Below, one piece after another: positions 61,180 through 64,000 of a DNA stretch of 64,000 bases. How positions within the stretch are numbered: position 1 is the first letter of the stretch; each line of letters begins with the position of its first letter. The stretch lies in assembly GCF_034424175.1 (NCBI RefSeq), contig NZ_CP139986.1:4650001-4714000 (forward strand). The letters are read 5' to 3'. The DNA is from Kluyvera intermedia. GTDB taxonomy: Bacteria; Pseudomonadota; Gammaproteobacteria; Enterobacterales; Enterobacteriaceae. Position numbers and translations under genes: made by a program. The notes beneath the pieces are model-generated. The model worked only from the letters and a program-made list of their open reading frames with translations. It was not told the origin of the DNA and made no database searches.

Positions 61180-61210
61180 GAAGGTCGCCTTACGGCGACC
61201 TTTATATTTT
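61180..61210 (+). terminator. Terminator of the CRP-linked small transcript
   Basis: Perfect 9-bp stem AAGGTCGCC / GGCGACCTT with a 4-nt loop, followed by TTATATTTT. Also usable by the convergent lyase gene on the minus strand, though without a T-run there. Confidence 0.82.
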
Positions 61211-61219
61211 CTGGGTTAT

Positions 61220-63397
61220 TTATCCCTTATTCAGGAAGTCCCCGGTCTTAAAGCTTCCATCCGCGTTGCGTTCCAGCGGCTGCGGTAACGCCAGTGATTG
61301 GAAATCATCTGCGCGTAGCTCCTTGCCTTCTTTATTCACGCTTTTCCCATTCTCGATAAAGTAGTTGGTCGCATCCACATTCCCGACCACCGCATCGTCA
61401 TATTTCCCTGTTTTGCTGCGCAGCGAAATGTTCTCACTAAACACGCCTTGAGTAGAAGCATCACCATAAGGGCTTGGACGGAAGATAAAGTTGAAGCGCT
61501 GATTATCAACGGCAACGTTGTTTACCACCACCAGCTTGCCCGGATTAAAGTTATCGGTGAACCCATCGAGATGATTACCTACCGCGATGCTGTTGCGGAT
61601 TTCATGGGCGACCGGCTGGCCTTCACCTCCCAGCTTAAAGCCATTGCTGGTGTTGTCTCGGGCAATTGAGTTCTCGATAACGACGACGCCATTTGCACCA
61701 TCCTCAATCTTATTGAACAGATCAAAACCATCGTCGATATTGTTGTGAGAGTAGCAGCCTTCAAGGCGATTCCCTTCGCCCACGCGCATCTTCACGGCAA
61801 ACCCGTCGGCGTTGATCTTGCCCGGATCTTCGTTACTGTAGGATTCAGCATTCACGACGCGGTTATAGCTTGCCCACAGTGGACGACCGATCTTATCCGC
61901 AGAGGAGATCTGAATGCCGGTATCATCGTTGCGATAAGCCACCACATTTTCAATCAGGTTATGGCTACCCTGGATACGCAGGCTTTTATCGGTAATCTCT
62001 ATCCCACGCAGAGTCCAATAGTGACCATCGAGCAGCATGCCGTGGATAACCGCTTTACCTTGTGATTCCAGTGACTTACGGCCATTTTCAAGCCCACTGG
62101 CGGTGAGAGGAATATCGGTTTTTGGGTAGTCTCCGGCGGCCAGCACAATCTTACCGCCAGGAGGTAGTAAATCGATGGCGGTGTTTAAATCCATTGGCGC
62201 TTCCAGGGTCCCTTTGGCCTCGGCTTTGCCGTTTGCTGAGGCGTATAGCGTGCTGGCTGAAACGCTTTTGACCTGACTCACGGTCAGCTCTTGATCCACG
62301 GGCGCACGGTCTTTACCGCTGGTAGGGGTAAAGGTGATTTTGAACGTATTGTTCTCTTTAAGTGTGGCTGGCAGGGTAAACATCTCACCGGCTTTCACCG
62401 GTTTATTCTCCCCGATCACCACTTCGTTTTGCCGCACGGTAAACTGTCCGTCGTAGTTGGCACGCGCCTGCAAGGTATAGTCCTGTGCCTGACTCTGACT
62501 TCCCGAGGCGACCTGCATAACTACCGGCCATGATTTAGCGACGAACGGCTTTGAGGCAACGGTGTCGGCTGCTGATGTGGTCAGCGACGCATCGCTGACG
62601 GTGATTTTTGCATTACGTGAGGCAAAGAATCCCACGTAATACTGTTTTTTGTCCTGTACGGAGATAAGGTCAGCATGCGGCACTTGCTGGGTCACCCACT
62701 CTTCGCTACCCACCGGAGCCCAGGCGGTAATAAAACCTGTGTTGGTGCGTTCGAGTTTTAGACGAAAGGCCGGTGACTGATGAAGGTCCACGGCTTCTTT
62801 ATAACTCACCTTCTTGATCTCAGAACCGGCGTTCCCCCAGGGCTGGGTGATCCCATTACGTGAAATGGCCAGCATCTTCACGCGGTAATCATCTTTTTTA
62901 TCCTGCGTGATAATGGCATTCATCACCATATTGGATGCTGCCGGAAACTCCTCATAACCTTCTTTGAGAGGGTCCATGCGTGGTAGACCGATAATATCGC
63001 GTACCAGCAGACCGGCACCCTCCTGAGCCGCAGGCTTGGCACCGTTTTCCGGGCCAAACTGGTCAACGGTGACGGTCGCTGATAATACAAAATTCTTATC
63101 GCTCGGCAACGTGGTGTAGAAGAACGTTAGGCCATCATGGGAGTTAGCTATCTTGCCACCACGACTTTCAATAGTGATAGGACGGCTAAGATCGGCAACC
63201 TGCGCTGTGGTCAGCGTCTTGCCATCAATAGTCACGTTATTAACCCCGACCTTCTCCGGGAGGACATTTGAGGAGAAGTTGACGTCAGTGGATTGTCCGA
63301 AGGCGATAGCCTTCCATTGTTGGGCGGTCTCAGCGTGTGCCGAGAGTGAAAATGCTGCGCTACAAAGGGTAAGAGCCAGAGGTATCTTGTTGTTCAT
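61220..63397 (-). CDS. Family PL9 pectate / exopolygalacturonate lyase (PelX-like)
   Basis: 725 residues. Signal peptide of 22 residues (…SLSAHA before ETAQQW) and no lipobox, so periplasmic or secreted. An N-terminal beta-rich region (about 25-375) is followed by a right-handed beta-helix. The PL9 active-site blocks are NADGFAVK (529-536, lysine 536 as the likely catalytic base) and CYSHNNIDDGFDLFNK (548-563, calcium-binding aspartates). Long PL9 enzymes such as Dickeya PelX release unsaturated digalacturonate from polygalacturonate ends. It stands alone, and the upstream KdgR-like boxes fit induction by pectin breakdown products. E. coli has no gene here. Confidence 0.85.
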   Translation of the reverse strand: MNNKIPLALTLCSAAFSLSAHAETAQQWKAIAFGQSTDVNFSSNVLPEKVGVNNVTIDGKTLTTAQVADLSRPITIESRGGKIANSHDGLTFFYTTLPSDKNFVLSATVTVDQFGPENGAKPAAQEGAGLLVRDIIGLPRMDPLKEGYEEFPAASNMVMNAIITQDKKDDYRVKMLAISRNGITQPWGNAGSEIKKVSYKEAVDLHQSPAFRLKLERTNTGFITAWAPVGSEEWVTQQVPHADLISVQDKKQYYVGFFASRNAKITVSDASLTTSAADTVASKPFVAKSWPVVMQVASGSQSQAQDYTLQARANYDGQFTVRQNEVVIGENKPVKAGEMFTLPATLKENNTFKITFTPTSGKDRAPVDQELTVSQVKSVSASTLYASANGKAEAKGTLEAPMDLNTAIDLLPPGGKIVLAAGDYPKTDIPLTASGLENGRKSLESQGKAVIHGMLLDGHYWTLRGIEITDKSLRIQGSHNLIENVVAYRNDDTGIQISSADKIGRPLWASYNRVVNAESYSNEDPGKINADGFAVKMRVGEGNRLEGCYSHNNIDDGFDLFNKIEDGANGVVVIENSIARDNTSNGFKLGGEGQPVAHEIRNSIAVGNHLDGFTDNFNPGKLVVVNNVAVDNQRFNFIFRPSPYGDASTQGVFSENISLRSKTGKYDDAVVGNVDATNYFIENGKSVNKEGKELRADDFQSLALPQPLERNADGSFKTGDFLNKG

Positions 63398-63730
63398 ATT
63401 ATCTTCCTGAATGGTTTATCGGTGCAATTATCACCAAATCAAAATGGTGTTTCTTTTTTGTTCGTCACAATAATGAATAAATAAAACACCGTTTTAATTT
63501 AAGCTGTTCTTTATTCAGGTGGTAAAAAAACAATATAAGCAGAGAGATAGCCTGCAATCTGGCGTTCAGACTGATTTCTTACAAGACAAATGGATTTGAT
63601 ATGGACGAAAATAGGGGTAGAAAAGGGAATGTTGAGTGTTTTATCAGCAAGCCATTTCATGGCGAAAAATATGTAGAATTTTCAACGTTAACCGGGTTTA
63701 CTTCATCCTTAATCTACAGACAGGATACCT
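63398..63730. promoter_or_regulatory. Divergent lyase-glmU promoter region with KdgR-like operators
   Basis: About 333 nt, AT-rich. A near-perfect palindrome TAAAACACCGTTTTA at 63482-63496 fits the KdgR box form (GAAAC-N3-GTTTC type). A second, weaker copy, AGAAACACCATTTTGA on the minus strand, is at about 63438-63453. Both lie 40-100 nt upstream of the lyase start. The right part carries the glmU promoters; I do not see a clear NagC site. Confidence 0.6.
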
Positions 63731-64000
63731 ATGTCTAACCGTACCATGAGCGTTGTGATCCTTGCCGCTGGCAAAGGCACGCGTATGTATTCCGATCTTC
63801 CTAAAGTGCTGCATACTCTGGCGGGTAAGCCAATGGTGCAGCATGTCATTGATGCCGCTAACCATGTTGGCGCAACCCAGGTACATCTGGTGTACGGCCA
63901 CGGCGGTGATTTACTTAAGCAGACCTTAACGGATGACAATCTGAACTGGGTGCTACAGGCAGAACAATTGGGTACCGGTCATGCTATGCAGCAGGCTGCC
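63731..64000 (+). CDS. glmU: GlmU N-acetylglucosamine-1-P uridylyltransferase/acetyltransferase, 5' part
   Basis: First 90 codons, cut by the window end. The pyrophosphorylase signature LAAGKGTRMYSDLPKVLH (about 11-28) and the uridine-binding QAEQLGTGHA are clear. GlmU makes UDP-GlcNAc for peptidoglycan and LPS. In E. coli it directly follows atpC; here 2.9 kb separates them. The N-terminus (MSNRTMSVV) differs from MLNNAMSVV of E. coli only in the first residues. Confidence 0.97.
   Translation, partial: MSNRTMSVVILAAGKGTRMYSDLPKVLHTLAGKPMVQHVIDAANHVGATQVHLVYGHGGDLLKQTLTDDNLNWVLQAEQLGTGHAMQQAA

Noticed and set aside
61448..62533. Plus-strand ORFs of 73-106 codons inside the lyase gene
   Set aside because: Opposite strand of a well-supported coding gene with matching family motifs; no ribosome sites.

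Overview
This window is chromosomal DNA from a member of the Enterobacteriaceae. Every block has a close counterpart in Escherichia coli and Salmonella, and protein lengths match the E. coli families almost residue for residue. The 16S V3 region (around 34000-34070, minus strand) and the intact, IVS-free 23S look more like Citrobacter than Salmonella or E. coli. The genus is an inference from memory of 16S signatures, not a search.

Layout. (1) 1-8184: the 3' end of the respiratory formate dehydrogenase operon fdoGHI-fdhE, an HSL-type esterase, then the minus-strand group yihX-yihY-dtd-fabY(yiiD). (2) 8185-11850: a large autotransporter adhesin with a Pro/Asp repeat stalk, at the position where E. 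coli K-12 has the sulfoquinovose cluster. (3) 11860-18500: typA, then the nitrogen regulon glnA-glnL-glnG with its sigma-54 promoter and NtrC sites, followed by the small protein gene yshB and a REP element. (4) 18500-29470: hemN, a possible small membrane ORF, yihI, the sRNA CsrC, engB, Spot 42 with its embedded SpfP peptide, polA, yihG, dsbA, srkA, yihD, mobA and mobB. (5) 29560-34833: a complete rRNA operon on the minus strand (16S, 23S, 5S; promoters P1 and P2 at the right). Its 16S-23S spacer carries no tRNA. (6) 34980-49765: yieP, hsrA, the ribose operon rbsDACBKR, kup, ravA-viaA, asnA and asnC. (7) 49850-60850: mioC, the replication origin oriC, mnmG, rsmG and the whole ATP synthase operon atpIBEFHAGDC. 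(8) 60890-64000: a short transcription unit with two perfect CRP sites and a 23-codon ORF, a family PL9 pectate/exopolygalacturonate lyase, and the start of glmU.

How the genes connect. The window runs through oriC, and the highly expressed genes on both sides (rRNA, ATP synthase, ribosome-associated GTPases) are transcribed away from it. Formate dehydrogenase-O and the mobAB genes share the molybdenum cofactor (MobA makes the bis-MGD form). The glnALG block is self-contained nitrogen control. srkA-dsbA has a CpxR-type box and belongs to envelope stress control. Spot 42, CsrC and the new CRP-associated unit are catabolite or carbon-flux regulators.

Most unusual points. First, the rRNA operon joins the downstream flank of E. 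coli rrnA (mobB) to the upstream flank of rrnC (yieP), as expected of recombination between two rrn operons; the roughly 90-100 kb that separates them in E. coli is absent here and must lie elsewhere. Second, that operon has a tRNA-less spacer. Third, between atpC and glmU, adjacent in E. coli, sit a CRP-controlled small-ORF transcript and a PL9 lyase with KdgR-like boxes.
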